From: JAFGHJ01 sp964534175
Lineage (GTDB): Bacteria > Hydrothermota > UBA3072
DNA length: 29,950 bases
Direction: 5' to 3'
NCBI GenBank assembly: GCA_964534175.1
Contig: CAZHNS010000027.1
Coordinates: forward strand, 1 to 29,950
Position numbers and translations under genes: made by a program. The stretch's first letter is position 1; the number at the start of each line of letters is the position of its first letter. The notes beneath the pieces are model-generated. The model ran no database searches. It saw nothing but the letters and a program-made list of their open reading frames with translations, and was not told the origin of the DNA. This document shows, piece after piece, positions 15,660 to 23,440 of the stretch.

Positions 15660-17543
15660 ATGATTAAAGATAAAATTTTAACAAACTCAAAACAGGAAGT
15701 CAAAGACACAAAAAAAGAATCAAAATATCCACTTTTAGAAGATAAGGAATCCTTCTCCCTGATTTTCGATAACTCTCCATACCCGATTTTCTTGCTCAAC
15801 AGGCAAGGGATAATCAAAGATATAAACTCTGCCGCAATTAAATTACTTAAATTTGATAGGAATAAAATTAAGGGCAAATCCTTAACTGAGTTTCTTGAAA
15901 GTGATTCAAAAAAATTATTCAATGATGAATTCCATATTCTATCAAAAAAGCGAAAAGCAAAAAGAAAGCTAAATCTTATATTTAAAGATAAAAAAGATAT
16001 TAATGTTACTTGTTCGACTTTACTCGTCAGCGACAAAAAGAAAGGGAATGAGGGATCGGTACTGTTTGCACAAGATATGACGGAATTAGAGGAAACTCAA
16101 AAGGCGTTTCATTTCAAAAGTGAACTGCTTACTTCTCTTCTCGATAATATACCTGATTTAATTTACTTTAAAGATAGAAAATCTCGTTTTGTTGAGTTAA
16201 GTAAATCCAAAGCAAAGCAGGTTGGCCTTCCAAAAGAAGAAGTAATAGACAAAACAGACTTCGATTATTTCACAAAAGAGCACGCAGAGCAAGCTTATAT
16301 AGATGAACAAGAAATAATGAAAACGGGTAAAGCAATCAAGGCAAAAGTCGAAAAAGAAACTCACCCAGACGGTAGAATAACCTGGGTGTCAACCACTAAA
16401 ATTCCCCGTTACGATGAAAAAGGCAAAGTTATAGGTAGCCTTGGTATATCTAGAGATGTAACAGATAAAGTTATCGCTGAGAAAGGATTAGAAGAAAGCG
16501 CCAACAAATTAAAAACAATTGTAAATGCTGTCAGTGAAGGTCTTGCAATTGTAGATGAAAAGCATGTAATCCTCGAAGCAAGTGAATTTCTTTCTAAATT
16601 ATTTGGACTAAAAAGAGAAGATATCATAAATAAAAAATGTGACCACATATTCGGTCCCTGGGAAGAAACATGTGAGAATTGTCCTCTTGAAAAGCTATTT
16701 AAAAAAAGAGAAGATTTCCCTGTGGTTGAAAAAACAAAAGTATCAAAGAACGGCACAATCCGATATTTCAATATTCAGTGTTATCCAATTCCAAATTATA
16801 GCGAAGAAAATCCTAAGAGTGTAATATCCGTAAGAGAGATAACCGAAAGAAAGAATATGGAGAAAAAAAATATACAAAACTACAAGAGAAAAATGAAGAA
16901 TTTGTCCCATAAATTAACTCTTGCTGAAGAACATGAAAGAAAAAGAATAGCAACCACTCTCCATGCGGAAGTCGGTCAAACATTGGCCTTTTTAACACTT
17001 AAAATGAGTGAATTAAAAGGGAAAGAATACCCTAAAAATATTAAGGAGGAATTAGAAGAAGTTTATGACCTTGCACAAAAGGCCATGACTTCTACTCGTT
17101 TATTGATGAGGCAGTTAAGTCCGGCCATTCTTTATGAACTCGGGTTTGTACCAGCAGTCGACTGGATAGCAGAACACATTTTAAGAGAAAACAATATCAG
17201 ATATAGCTTCAAGGACGATGGAGAAGAAAAACCACTTACTAACGACCTCAGCGTTCTATTGTTTCAAGCGGTACGAGAAATACTCGTAAATGTAAGAAAA
17301 CACGCAAAGGCAAAAAATGTCAAGATTTTCATAAAAAGATGCGACAAGAATATACAGATAGAAGTTAAAGATGATGGTATTGGATTCGACACTTCAACTC
17401 TGGATTCGTATGTGGAAAGAGATATCGGATTTGGACTTTTAAATATTAGAAGTCGTATCGACGTTGTAGGGGGACATTTTGAAATAGAATCATATAAAAA
17501 CAAAGGAACAAAAATAAAACTAGAAGCCCCTCTAAAGATTTAA
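15660..17543 (+). CDS. PAS-domain sensor histidine kinase, NarX/HisKA_3 type
   Basis: A 627-residue kinase without membrane segments, so a cytoplasmic sensor. Three PAS domains lie at about 34-142, 152-268 and 280-393. The third carries C327, C338, C341 and C374, a pattern that could bind a metal or Fe-S centre. The dimerisation/phosphoacceptor region has His435 in IATTLHAEVGQ, and the ATPase domain shows REILVNVRKHA (N box), DDGIGFD (571-577) and GFGLLNIRSRI (590-600). The usual Asp directly after the histidine (HDxxxQ) is Ala here, although Gln440 is kept. No ribosome binding site precedes the ATG. The paired response regulator follows after 12 bases. The signal is unknown; redox or a small ligand is plausible. 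Confidence 0.9.
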   Translation: MIKDKILTNSKQEVKDTKKESKYPLLEDKESFSLIFDNSPYPIFLLNRQGIIKDINSAAIKLLKFDRNKIKGKSLTEFLESDSKKLFNDEFHILSKKRKAKRKLNLIFKDKKDINVTCSTLLVSDKKKGNEGSVLFAQDMTELEETQKAFHFKSELLTSLLDNIPDLIYFKDRKSRFVELSKSKAKQVGLPKEEVIDKTDFDYFTKEHAEQAYIDEQEIMKTGKAIKAKVEKETHPDGRITWVSTTKIPRYDEKGKVIGSLGISRDVTDKVIAEKGLEESANKLKTIVNAVSEGLAIVDEKHVILEASEFLSKLFGLKREDIINKKCDHIFGPWEETCENCPLEKLFKKREDFPVVEKTKVSKNGTIRYFNIQCYPIPNYSEENPKSVISVREITERKNMEKKNIQNYKRKMKNLSHKLTLAEEHERKRIATTLHAEVGQTLAFLTLKMSELKGKEYPKNIKEELEEVYDLAQKAMTSTRLLMRQLSPAILYELGFVPAVDWIAEHILRENNIRYSFKDDGEEKPLTNDLSVLLFQAVREILVNVRKHAKAKNVKIFIKRCDKNIQIEVKDDGIGFDTSTLDSYVERDIGFGLLNIRSRIDVVGGHFEIESYKNKGTKIKLEAPLKI

Positions 17544-17555
17544 AAGGAGTTTTAT

Positions 17556-18203
17556 ATGAGTATAAAAATAATGGTTGTTGACGAACACAAAATTGTAAGA
17601 GAAGGCTTAGCAACATTAATTGCGAAACAACCTAATATGGAAATAGTAGGAGAAGCAACAGATGGAAGAGAAGCCTTGGCTTTAGTCGAAAGAAAAACTC
17701 CCGATCTGATTTTAATGGATGTTACCATGCCAAATTTGAATGGAATCGAAGCGACCCGTAGGATTAAATCAAAAAACCCGGAAATTGAAATAATAGCGCT
17801 ATCGCTGCATTCCGAAAGGCAATTTGTTCTGGGTATGATAAGAGCAGGAGCTTCAGGCTATCTTATAAAACAGTGCACATTTGATGAACTTGTTCTAGCG
17901 ATAAATACAGTCATGGAAGGTAAAAAATATTTAAGCCGCGAGATTGCAAATATACTGATCGAAGAATACATCAGAAAAGAATCTGAGGGAAAAGCTATGA
18001 TTGATTCAAAATTAACATCGAGAGAAATAGAAGTTTTGCAATTATTAGCCGAAGGCAAAACCACAAAAGAAATTGCGAGTAGTTTATCTGTATCCCTAAA
18101 AACAGTAGAAGCTCACATACGACACACAAAAAGCAAACTAAAGGTAAATACTGTAGCCGAGCTGACTAAAATAGCTATAAGAGAAGGGCTAACTTCACTA
18201 TAA
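17556..18203 (+). CDS. NarL/FixJ-family response regulator
   Basis: A 215-residue DNA-binding regulator. The receiver domain (1-120) has the acidic pair D9-E10, phosphoacceptor D55 in LILMDVTMPN, S83 and K105 in GYLIKQ. The C-terminal LuxR-type helix-turn-helix (about 150-215) reads LTSREIEVLQLLAEGKTTKE followed by the recognition helix VSLKTVEAHIRHTKSKL. AAAGGAG precedes the ATG. It is the partner of the kinase encoded upstream; targets are unknown. No clear terminator follows, and the next gene converges from the minus strand. Confidence 0.94.
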   Translation: MSIKIMVVDEHKIVREGLATLIAKQPNMEIVGEATDGREALALVERKTPDLILMDVTMPNLNGIEATRRIKSKNPEIEIIALSLHSERQFVLGMIRAGASGYLIKQCTFDELVLAINTVMEGKKYLSREIANILIEEYIRKESEGKAMIDSKLTSREIEVLQLLAEGKTTKEIASSLSVSLKTVEAHIRHTKSKLKVNTVAELTKIAIREGLTSL

Positions 18204-18217
18204 AAAACCTATATTTA

Positions 18218-18235
18218 ACTGCGTTTAAACTCAGT
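18218..18235. repeat. near-perfect 18-base palindrome after the response regulator
   Basis: ACTGCGTTTAAACTCAGT matches its own reverse complement at 16 of 18 positions around a TTTAAA centre. A second palindrome, AAGTAC-TTTCC-GTACTT, lies at 18343-18359. Neither has a T run, so they are not typical terminators; they could be weak hairpins or protein binding sites between the two convergent genes. Confidence 0.35.
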
Positions 18236-18400
18236 ATCTTGATTTAACTGCCGGAACTTAACACGAAAACATCTGTATTTATACTTATGAACCTTCAGTC
18301 AATTATTATAACTTTGTTTCTTATACCTCAAGAAAATCAAATAAGTACTTTCCGTACTTGCAGTAATAAATCAATCTTTAAGATAAAATCTAACATTCTA

Positions 18401-18823
18401 TTATTCTAAAAACATACCTTCCAAGCCTGTAGTATCTTCTGTCTTCCTTTCAATCTTCACATTTACTTTTAATAAAACAATCTCATTAGTTACTTCTACT
18501 ACACCTTCGATCAGATGTCCTCCAACCGTTTCTTTATTTTTATTACCTAAAATTGCATGTAAATGAAGAATGTATTCCTCGTTTTTTTTAGCTATATTTC
18601 CTTCCAAAGACAATAATTCGTGAGGAGTTTTAAAATGCTCCGGAGAATAATTCCCCTTTTCTTTAAAATAACCGAGTTTGAAATCCTTTAATTGACCAAT
18701 ACCGGATATTACTACAGCGGCATTGATCTGATATTTCCTGCAAACCTCTTCCAGTTTTTCATGAATATTTTCATCCGGGAAAAGGCGTATCAAAATCAAA
18801 TCATCTTTTTGTTTACTGTGCAT
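18401..18823 (-). CDS. PPC/DUF296 domain protein
   Basis: A 140-residue single-domain protein of the PPC (plants and prokaryotes conserved, DUF296) family, which forms trimers and is often linked to DNA binding or metal sites. The typical blocks are ILIRLFPDENIHEKLEEVCR, AAVVISGIGQLKDFKLGYF, the histidine pair in YILHLHAIL (about residues 85-93) and GGHLIEGVV (101-109); these histidines form the metal site in prokaryotic members. AAGGGAG lies before the ATG. It stands alone; the next minus-strand gene upstream ends 152 bases away. The role is unknown. Confidence 0.85.
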   Translation of the reverse strand: MHSKQKDDLILIRLFPDENIHEKLEEVCRKYQINAAVVISGIGQLKDFKLGYFKEKGNYSPEHFKTPHELLSLEGNIAKKNEEYILHLHAILGNKNKETVGGHLIEGVVEVTNEIVLLKVNVKIERKTEDTTGLEGMFLE

Positions 18824-18903
18824 ATTTTCTCCCTTATGTTTATATAATTAGTAGTTTTCTTTGTCTTTGTAAATATTAGCTCCACCCGCCTCCAAAGCAG
18901 TTT

Positions 18904-18930
18904 CACCCAAAGAGCACAAAGTACACAAAG
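18904..18930. repeat. degenerate CACAAAG-type dispersed repeat, copy 2
   Basis: The stretch reads CACCCAAAG, AGCACAAAG, TACACAAAG: three imperfect 9-base units, related to those at 154-177. It lies in the 152-base spacer between the DUF296 gene and the MTH1187-type gene. An unrelated 8-base direct repeat AAGACCTA follows at 18957-18964 and 18971-18978, the latter containing the stop codon of the next gene. Confidence 0.4.
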
Positions 18931-18975
18931 ATTTTTCAAAGTTTTCACTAAAACCCAAGACCTAGCAAATAAGAC

Positions 18976-19281
18976 CTAACTAAGTTTTTCCTCGACGGAT
19001 TTTACTTTTCCGTCCATGGTAAGTTGCTTATCTTTTCTTTCATCCAACTTTATTGTGGTTACGACCCTTTTAACTTGTTGACTAAAAACACACGAGTGCA
19101 TTTTTCCCGCAACTGATAACAATTTTTCAACAGAATCAGACTCGATAATTGTGCCCATAGAAGTCAACTGGTATTTTATATCCGATTCTTCCTTTAAGAC
19201 TTCTATTGCTCCTGCGACATAACTGCTTAAGGAGGGATCATTTGTTCCAATCGGAACAACACTTATTTCCATTACCGCCAT
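18976..19281 (-). CDS. MTH1187-family thiamine-binding-type protein
   Basis: A 101-residue ferredoxin-like alpha/beta protein of the MTH1187/YkoF-related family (PF01910, formerly DUF77). Some members bind thiamine or a related molecule. Family blocks are MEISVVPIGTNDPSLSSYVA, the YQLTSMGTIIES strand and the C-terminal RVVTTIKLDERKDK. The ATG follows the upstream methyltransferase stop directly and has GGGAGG in the overlap. It is the last gene of a six-gene operon. No TPP riboswitch motif was seen, so the thiamine link is by family only. Confidence 0.88.
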   Translation of the reverse strand: MAVMEISVVPIGTNDPSLSSYVAGAIEVLKEESDIKYQLTSMGTIIESDSVEKLLSVAGKMHSCVFSQQVKRVVTTIKLDERKDKQLTMDGKVKSVEEKLS

Positions 19282-19953
19282 CTAAACCTCCCGGTTTTTT
19301 CTCATTTTTATAATTACAAAACCCCCTTTACCATAACCATCTTTAATATCATCAATACAATTTAGTTTTTCAGGAAAGGTAAAAAGTGTTTGTTTTATTT
19401 CAGGGTTAGAAAACCCTGCTTTTATAGACTTTTCTATAACTTCTTTTGCAGAATAAAATTTCGCGGACTTATAAAATGGATTTTTTTCTTTTTTCTTCAT
19501 ATATATTTTTCCGAGAAAGCTCTCTCTGTCGACGAAACCTAAAATAATAAAGCCATTTTCCCGGAGAATTCTTTTTATTTCTTTGAGAGTTTTTACTATA
19601 TCTTTTAAGAAGCAAAGAGTAGTGGTGATTAAAGAGAAATCAAAGGAATTATCGGCAATTGGCAGATATTCCCCGATTCCTCCGATAACAATAATCTTTC
19701 TTTTACGAGCGATTTTAAGCATAGCAATCGATGGATCGACACCGAGTTCTATTCCTAGAGGTTCCGCGAACCTGCCCGTTCCAACACCAATTTCAACGCC
19801 TCTTCCCTTGGGCAATAAATTTTTTAACCCTTTTAATTCTGCTTTATAGGCAAAATGGTTTTTAATAAACCAATTTTCGTATCTTTCAATGTTCATTTCG
19901 AATGTTTTTACTGAGTTGTTTCCTGTTCGTTTCTCACTGATTTTATTTTTCAT
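19282..19953 (-). CDS. class I SAM-dependent methyltransferase (type 11)
   Basis: A 223-residue methyltransferase. Motif I is GVEIGVGTGRFAEPL (about residues 52-66), the ribose-binding acidic residue lies in GVDPSIAML, and FDFSLITTTLCFL and ILRENGFIILGFV form motifs IV and V-VI. The N-terminus (YENWFIKNHFAYKAELKGL) is typical of small UbiE-like enzymes with unknown small-molecule substrates. The start at 19953 overlaps the membrane protein gene by 11 bases; a second ATG at 19896 is possible. The operon context with a metallo-beta-lactamase-fold protein and a cofactor-binding protein hints at a cofactor or pterin-like substrate, which is inference. Confidence 0.85.
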   Translation of the reverse strand: MKNKISEKRTGNNSVKTFEMNIERYENWFIKNHFAYKAELKGLKNLLPKGRGVEIGVGTGRFAEPLGIELGVDPSIAMLKIARKRKIIVIGGIGEYLPIADNSFDFSLITTTLCFLKDIVKTLKEIKRILRENGFIILGFVDRESFLGKIYMKKKEKNPFYKSAKFYSAKEVIEKSIKAGFSNPEIKQTLFTFPEKLNCIDDIKDGYGKGGFVIIKMRKNREV

Positions 19954-20563
19954 TTTGGTACTCTTTTACAAATAAAAGAGGAAAAACAATATCGCTAACA
20001 CAGCAGGGAAGCCATACAGCTAGAAAAAGGAAAATAAAAATATATAAATATTGAAACCATAATATCTTGCCCCCCAAACTCATAATTATATGAAAAAGAG
20101 AAGCCCATGTACTCAATAAAACATGACCCATGTGGGGTATTTTCGTTTCGGGCTTAAAATAAGCTAATATAACTCCTGTTATTGCCAGAGGATTAACTAA
20201 CCACCATTTTTCTATAAAACCCAGGTGTATTTCCCTGTTAGGCATGCGGAGCAGTATTTCACCAGCATAGGGTATAACAGAATCGCTGATTGTGGCGATT
20301 CCCACAGAACCTGCGTAACCTATAACTAGCAAAATAAAAAGTTTACATTTGCCTCTGAGTAGACCGCATTTGTGTAGTTTGTACATAGACGCGGTCGCGA
20401 AAGCACTTAAAATTACATGCATAGGATGTAAAGTATAAAAAATATTATGAGAGACTCCGGATGGTATTTGTTTGAAAAGAAACATTATGGCAATACCACT
20501 AAATGCGCCTAATGTGGTAAATGGAGCGTGTTCTTCTAGTTCTTTCAGGATTTCTTTGAACAT
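19943..20563 (-). CDS. His-rich membrane protein with internal duplication
   Basis: A 206-residue protein with about six hydrophobic helices. It is built from two related halves. The first has HPMHVILSAFA (46-56), then SDSVIP (93-98); the second has HMGHVLLSTWA (144-154), then SDIVFP (190-195). The HxxH to SDxVxP distance is 44 residues in one half and 43 in the other. More histidines (12, 39, 64, 113, 158) and a CC pair (187-188) lie near the helices. Paired HxxH and Asp in membrane helices suggest metal binding or transport, but no known transporter family is recognised. The gene lies 3 bases after the metallo-beta-lactamase-fold gene and overlaps the methyltransferase gene. Confidence 0.78.
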   Translation of the reverse strand: MFKEILKELEEHAPFTTLGAFSGIAIMFLFKQIPSGVSHNIFYTLHPMHVILSAFATASMYKLHKCGLLRGKCKLFILLVIGYAGSVGIATISDSVIPYAGEILLRMPNREIHLGFIEKWWLVNPLAITGVILAYFKPETKIPHMGHVLLSTWASLFHIIMSLGGKILWFQYLYIFIFLFLAVWLPCCVSDIVFPLLFVKEYQNEK

Positions 20564-20566
20564 TCT

Positions 20567-21280
20567 TTAAACCTCAAGGATTTTCCCCGCCGCAATATTT
20601 ATGAAATCCTCTTTATAAGCTTTTTCGAAAATCACTTGCGCTTCATACCCGGTGCAGTGCGTCGGACCGACTTTTTGGACTTTCAATTCTAAAAATTTTT
20701 CAACTATAAGTTCTATTTCTCTTGTGTCCATATTCATTAAATGAAAACCCCCAAAAACAAGGAAAATTGTTTCTTCAGGAAAATTTTCTTTTACATTTTT
20801 TACAATCTTTACAATACCTGGATGAGAGCATCCGGTAATTATTATAATACCTTCACTCCCTTTTATCACCAGGGCCTGTTCTGCTATGAATGAACCTTTA
20901 TAATTTCCTTCAATTTCCCCGGTTGCGAAAATATCACTCTTAACTGCAGTGAGTTCTTCTACAGAAATAAGATTCCCTCCGAGGGAAACAACTTTTTTCT
21001 TAAATTCTTCACTAAAATTAGGGCATCCGTATACGTCGATGCCATCTTTTTTTTCAAGTAAGCCCCATAAACCTCCGGTATGATCCCAGTGGTCGTGTGA
21101 AATAACCACCTTTTCTATTTTAGAAATATCAATATCAAGGGCTTCCATATTTTTAAATAGATATTCTGATTTTTCCCCCGTGTCGAATAACACAGTTTTG
21201 TTAACCAAACAGGAAAAGCCCCAGCCTGGTATAAATTTTTCGTTTAAATTAGTGTTATCAAAGACTATCTTTATTTCCAT
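20567..21280 (-). CDS. metallo-beta-lactamase-fold protein, dihydropterin-phosphate synthase-like
   Basis: A 237-residue metallo-hydrolase-fold protein with the metal motif H62-D-H64-W-D66-H67 in VVISHDHWDHTGG. Further ligands are in IITGCSHPGIVKIV and in the late GPTHCTGYEA block. The layout fits the subgroup that includes the archaeal 7,8-dihydropterin-6-methyl-4-(beta-D-ribofuranosyl)aminobenzene 5'-phosphate synthase, named for a methanopterin-type pathway, though many bacterial members have no known reaction. It begins one base after the glycosylase stop, with AGGAG ahead. Exact substrate unknown. Confidence 0.86.
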   Translation of the reverse strand: MEIKIVFDNTNLNEKFIPGWGFSCLVNKTVLFDTGEKSEYLFKNMEALDIDISKIEKVVISHDHWDHTGGLWGLLEKKDGIDVYGCPNFSEEFKKKVVSLGGNLISVEELTAVKSDIFATGEIEGNYKGSFIAEQALVIKGSEGIIIITGCSHPGIVKIVKNVKENFPEETIFLVFGGFHLMNMDTREIELIVEKFLELKVQKVGPTHCTGYEAQVIFEKAYKEDFINIAAGKILEV

Positions 21281-21281
21281 T

Positions 21282-22064
21282 CTATATTTTCTCCTGTTTT
21301 TTCTTTAAAACTATATCAATACTGCTGTCGGGTAACATCCAATCAGGATGTGCTTCACCGTTTTCCTCCATTTTATATCTTATACAGCTTTTCCAATCAC
21401 CCTTACAGTAAAGCTCGACCCATTTTCTGTCAAGTGTGCCGTTCTCATATGATCTCTTCATGGGACACACTGTATACCATTTACATTCAGAAAGCAAAAT
21501 TTTGAGTTTGCTATAATCCTTTTTTATCTTTTTTTTATCAGTTTTATCAAAAACCAGAGCGGTTGGATGAATGAGAGGATATATCTTCTTTTTCTGAATT
21601 AGGAGGAGTTTCCCGTAGAGATCTTTTAAGTCTTCTTTCTGCTCGGGTATAGAGTAATTGTATTTATATAAAATATAACGCGTAGCATAATATCCCAGTG
21701 GAGATATTATTTCAGGATCGACAAATTCAATTTCTTGATTGAGGTATTCCGAACAGGTATCGATTTCTTTCTCTCTGGGTTTTCGATAGTTGGGAAGCAT
21801 ACACTTGACGAGATTTGTTAAGTAGAGGCTATTTTTTTCTATATCAAGTTCATTAAATAATTCATCCAAGGCCTTTCCTGTTGGTCCGACAAACATTTTT
21901 CCGTCTTCATCTTCCTTTTCTCCGGGTGCTTGAGCTACCAGCAAAATCCTGGCATTCGGATTGCCTTCTCCGGGGAGTGCATTTTTTCTTGTTTTAGATA
22001 ATGGGCATTTATTACAATTCTTTATTTTTTCTTTTAAGTTAGACAGACCTAACTTATCAGACAT
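21282..22064 (-). CDS. uracil-DNA glycosylase (type-4-like) with extra C-terminal Cys domain
   Basis: A 260-residue protein. Residues 1-190 form a family-4/5-like uracil-DNA glycosylase, which removes uracil from DNA. The four Fe-S cysteines are C17, C20, C88 and C104 at the usual spacing. Motif A is in AQAPGEKEDEDGKMFVG (the common GEAPG reads AQAPG) and motif B in IHPTALV. After residue 190 comes a second cysteine-containing segment (C194, C200, C220, C227) ending in HPDWMLPDSSIDIV, which is not part of the standard glycosylase. It overlaps the upstream DUF89 gene by 16 bases. Function as a true glycosylase is likely but the tail is unexplained. Confidence 0.88.
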   Translation of the reverse strand: MSDKLGLSNLKEKIKNCNKCPLSKTRKNALPGEGNPNARILLVAQAPGEKEDEDGKMFVGPTGKALDELFNELDIEKNSLYLTNLVKCMLPNYRKPREKEIDTCSEYLNQEIEFVDPEIISPLGYYATRYILYKYNYSIPEQKEDLKDLYGKLLLIQKKKIYPLIHPTALVFDKTDKKKIKKDYSKLKILLSECKWYTVCPMKRSYENGTLDRKWVELYCKGDWKSCIRYKMEENGEAHPDWMLPDSSIDIVLKKKQEKI

Positions 22065-22966
22065 TTATTTTTCTCAGAAGATGAGTTATGATTACAAACT
22101 AAAACTATTTCTCCCACTCCACAGTCTACATCTCTAGCAATCACGGGGCATTTTGCCATAAATAGGAAAAAGATAGGTCTCTTTTCGTCAGATAGAGTTT
22201 CATAATTTCCCTGTCCTTTGCTAATTACTAAGTCGGAATTTTTAAAGATTTCGATAAAAGGTTTTGAACATAGAGAAATAATAGTTCCAGGAACCTCTGA
22301 CCCACTGGATATAATTTCTGCAAAATTACCTATACCAGCCTTGACCGCATCTTCTTTTAAGGTATCGTTTATTATTGGTTTCTCTCTTACTGCGTACACT
22401 ATTTCTTTTTTGGGGTCAGTTCTTTTTATTTCTTCTAAAAGTATACAATCGAAAACGGTTTCACCGACATTATCCCCTATATACAGAATACTCCGAGCTT
22501 TTTCTATGGCATTTTTAAAAGATTGAAAATCGAAAATGTGTTCTTTTTCGTCTTCTATGACTCTTTGCTCCTTTTTGAGTATCTTTGTAAGCTCTTTTTC
22601 TACGTTAAGAGAGTTCTTTGTCCCGTAGTCTATTATGTTCCCAGCAATTGCTAATTCGACCGCCATGAGTAATCTATCACCAACTGATTCTATCTTTTTC
22701 TTTAGCTCTGGGTAGATTTTTAATGTTTGCTCGGTCGCTCTTACTTTTAAGTCTTTATAGGGATCTTCTTTTCCGGTCAACTTTTTTACGACATCATGTA
22801 TAGTCTTTCCCATTTCAGGAGGAGTGGATGACAATTTAATCCCAGGAATAGTTTTAGCTACCTCGTCCAGAATTTTCTTCTGGGTTTTTGCGTTTGCCCC
22901 AGCGATTCTTGCAGCTTCGAGAGCCTGCTTGAAAAAACAAGATATACATTCCAGGTAAGTTTTCAT
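22049..22966 (-). CDS. DUF89/ARMT1-like damage-control phosphatase family protein
   Basis: A 305-residue protein of the DUF89 family, metal-dependent phosphatases or methyltransferase-like enzymes that clear damaged phosphometabolites. The N-terminal CISC (C8, C11) is typical of the prokaryotic branch. The conserved core is ILYIGDNVGETVFD (Asp and Asn bind the metal) and the later SKGQGNYETL, and CPVIARDVDCGVGEIV closes the domain. It is the first gene of a tight six-gene operon and has GGGAAAAG before its ATG. The upstream 119 bases show no clear terminator, so read-through from the Fur cluster is possible. Confidence 0.86.
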   Translation of the reverse strand: MKTYLECISCFFKQALEAARIAGANAKTQKKILDEVAKTIPGIKLSSTPPEMGKTIHDVVKKLTGKEDPYKDLKVRATEQTLKIYPELKKKIESVGDRLLMAVELAIAGNIIDYGTKNSLNVEKELTKILKKEQRVIEDEKEHIFDFQSFKNAIEKARSILYIGDNVGETVFDCILLEEIKRTDPKKEIVYAVREKPIINDTLKEDAVKAGIGNFAEIISSGSEVPGTIISLCSKPFIEIFKNSDLVISKGQGNYETLSDEKRPIFFLFMAKCPVIARDVDCGVGEIVLVCNHNSSSEKNKCLIS

Positions 22967-23085
22967 TACATCTTTTCCCTTTTATATATCAATTACCACT
23001 TTAGATATAACCATGGTTCAATCTTATTTGACCCAATAACAGAAAAAGGTGAAGTTAGTGGCAACGGCTATTGAAGTTGAGATAG

Positions 23086-23259
23086 CTATTTTCTGACCAT
23101 TTCGGATCCGCACTTCGGGCAACTTTGCTCATAACATGGAATTCCAACTTGGTGAGGTTTCTCTGCACCGCATTTAGGACAGACACATTTACCTTTTGGA
23201 CCCGAGCCGGGACGATTCCCCCCCCTTCTACCTCTACCGGCTGACCCTTTAGAAAACAT
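23086..23259 (-). CDS. small zinc-ribbon protein with Gly/Arg-rich N-terminus
   Basis: A 57-residue protein. The N-terminus is Gly/Arg-rich (GRGRRGGNRPGSG, residues 8-20). The C-terminal part carries a six-cysteine pattern: C25, C27, C30, then H36, then C42, C47 and C50 (CVCPKC ... CYEQSCPKC), a double zinc-knuckle or rubredoxin-like ribbon. The ATG lies 2 bases after the ferredoxin stop. A run of eight G codes three residues (RGG) and is a slippage risk. From general knowledge such small zinc ribbons often accompany MinD-ferredoxin and PF02579 genes; its role is unknown. Confidence 0.82.
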   Translation of the reverse strand: MFSKGSAGRGRRGGNRPGSGPKGKCVCPKCGAEKPHQVGIPCYEQSCPKCGSEMVRK

Positions 23260-23261
23260 TT

Positions 23262-23429
23262 TTATAGGGAGATAGCATCGTTAGGACAAGAGCTAACGCA
23301 CGCCCCGCAATCGATACATTCGTCGTTAACAACAGCCTTTTCATTCTCTAAAGAAAGCGCTTCAACAGGACAAACATCGATACAGTCTCCGCAGCCTATA
23401 CATTTTCCTTTATCTATATTAACAGCCAT
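23262..23429 (-). CDS. small 2[4Fe-4S] ferredoxin
   Basis: A 55-residue bacterial-type ferredoxin that carries single electrons in the cytoplasm. Both clusters are complete: C10, C13, C16 with C20, and C38, C41, C44 with C48 (CIGCGDCIDVCP and CIDCGACVSSCP). The GGAGGAAT ribosome binding site precedes the ATG. It is the fifth gene of the Fur cluster, 11 bases after a PF02579-family gene. Confidence 0.95.
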   Translation of the reverse strand: MAVNIDKGKCIGCGDCIDVCPVEALSLENEKAVVNDECIDCGACVSSCPNDAISL

Positions 23430-23440
23430 TATTCCTCCTT

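Noticed and set aside
23208..23230. Frameshift in the zinc-ribbon gene at the run of eight G
   Set aside because: The frame is open on both sides and both Cys clusters read correctly in one frame with eight G.
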